The notes under the pieces are model-generated. The model had not been told where the DNA came from. It made no database searches and was given only the letters and a program-made list of their open reading frames with translations. A program made the translations under genes and the position numbers. From an uncultured Spirochaetia bacterium (GTDB lineage: Bacteria; Spirochaetota; CALGPD01): DNA of 6,345 bases. The stretch is from contig CALGPD010000431.1 of the NCBI GenBank assembly GCA_937960625.1, forward strand, positions 1-6,345, read 5' to 3'. Below, one piece after another: positions 6,060 through 6,345 of the stretch (position 1 is the stretch's first letter; every line of letters begins with the position of its first letter).

Positions 6060-6084
6060 AACCTGACCCGGCATTAACAACGGG
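5991..6084 (+). repeat. 94-bp direct repeat, right copy
   Basis: This is the partner of the copy at 5044-5137 and lies downstream of the toxin gene. Six substitutions and no gaps separate the copies. Identity runs from TTA just inside the remnant gene through its stop and into the following ACCCG-N10-CGGGT hairpin-like sequence, which is one pair longer here than in the left copy. Confidence 0.9.
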
Positions 6085-6191
6085 TAATTATAAAAAGTAA
6101 ATCTGCGCTGAAATTAATTTGATTTAGAACTGACTTTTATAACCACTTTGTGTTTTAGAAGGTATGCGGTGTTTTTTTTATAAATTTTCAC

Positions 6192-6212
6192 TTTCGACAC
6201 AACGTGTCGGGA
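6192..6212. other. short strong hairpin in the leader of the last gene
   Basis: CGACAC-AAC-GTGTCG is a perfect 6-bp stem with a 3-nt loop (6195-6209), extendable by G-U and A-U pairs to about 9 bp. It stands about 90 nt before the gene at the right edge. No T-run follows on either strand, so it does not look like an intrinsic terminator. It could be an operator, an RNA leader structure or a mobile-element end. The surrounding 6085-6299 shows no other gene. Confidence 0.6.
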
Positions 6213-6299
6213 AAAAACTAACCATAATGAAATATCATATAAACGTAGTATTTGATAAAAATAAAATTTTTATTGAGTTTTACGAGGGTGAATGTTAAT

Positions 6300-6345
6300 A
6301 TGAATTTAGCAAAAATGTTAAAAGCGAAAAATTGTTTATATTTTG
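6300..6345 (+). CDS. start of an unknown gene (partial)
   Basis: ATG with GAGGGTG ending 9 nt upstream begins an open frame reading MNLAKMLKAKNCLYF to the window edge. Fifteen codons are too few to name a family. The good ribosome site and the position after a leader with a hairpin support a real gene. Confidence 0.5.
   Translation, partial: MNLAKMLKAKNCLYF

Noticed and set aside
6142..6179. Intrinsic terminator before the T8 run
   Set aside because: Only a weak mismatched ACCAC/GCGGT stem with a long loop precedes the T-run.

Overview
The window is AT-rich DNA from a Gram-negative-type bacterium. The signs are a probable lipoprotein, two secreted proteins of an exported type, TTG starts with clear Shine-Dalgarno sequences, and TGA used as a stop (standard code). 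The lineage cannot be fixed from the sequence. Spirochaete-like or another low-GC lineage is only a guess.

Left third (1-2403, minus strand): a tightly packed metal-uptake operon, read right to left. It starts with a 258-aa exported histidine-containing probable lipoprotein. Next is a 145-aa CbiL/NikL-like membrane-anchored protein, then the substrate-binding membrane component CbiM/NikM, then the transmembrane coupling component CbiQ, which runs off the left edge. Gaps are 10 nt, 1 nt and a TAATG overlap, so this is one transcript. Together these form an energy-coupling-factor (ECF) importer for cobalt or nickel. The CbiO ATPase is presumably just outside the window. The first gene is the least familiar part and may be a metal-receptor accessory.

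Middle (2679-4962, plus strand): two exported, very basic proteins, divergent from the metal operon and probably co-transcribed (52-nt gap). The first is an all-helical protein with four units of about 80 residues resembling TPR/SEL-type hairpins. The second is a putative zinc metallopeptidase (HEIVH plus a downstream glutamate) with an Arg/Asn/Tyr-rich C-terminal tail of about 66 residues. I recognise neither as a named family.

Right third (4963-6345): an accessory-looking segment. A RelE/ParE-type toxin-antitoxin pair with its own extended -10 promoter sits between two 94-bp direct repeats (88 of 94 identical, no gaps). Each repeat carries the same short coding-like tail followed by a conserved non-coding stretch. 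The right-hand copy is attached to the remnant of a small gene with a good ribosome-binding site that would need two +1 frame changes to be read through. Beyond it lie a strong short hairpin and the first 15 codons of a gene leaving the right edge.
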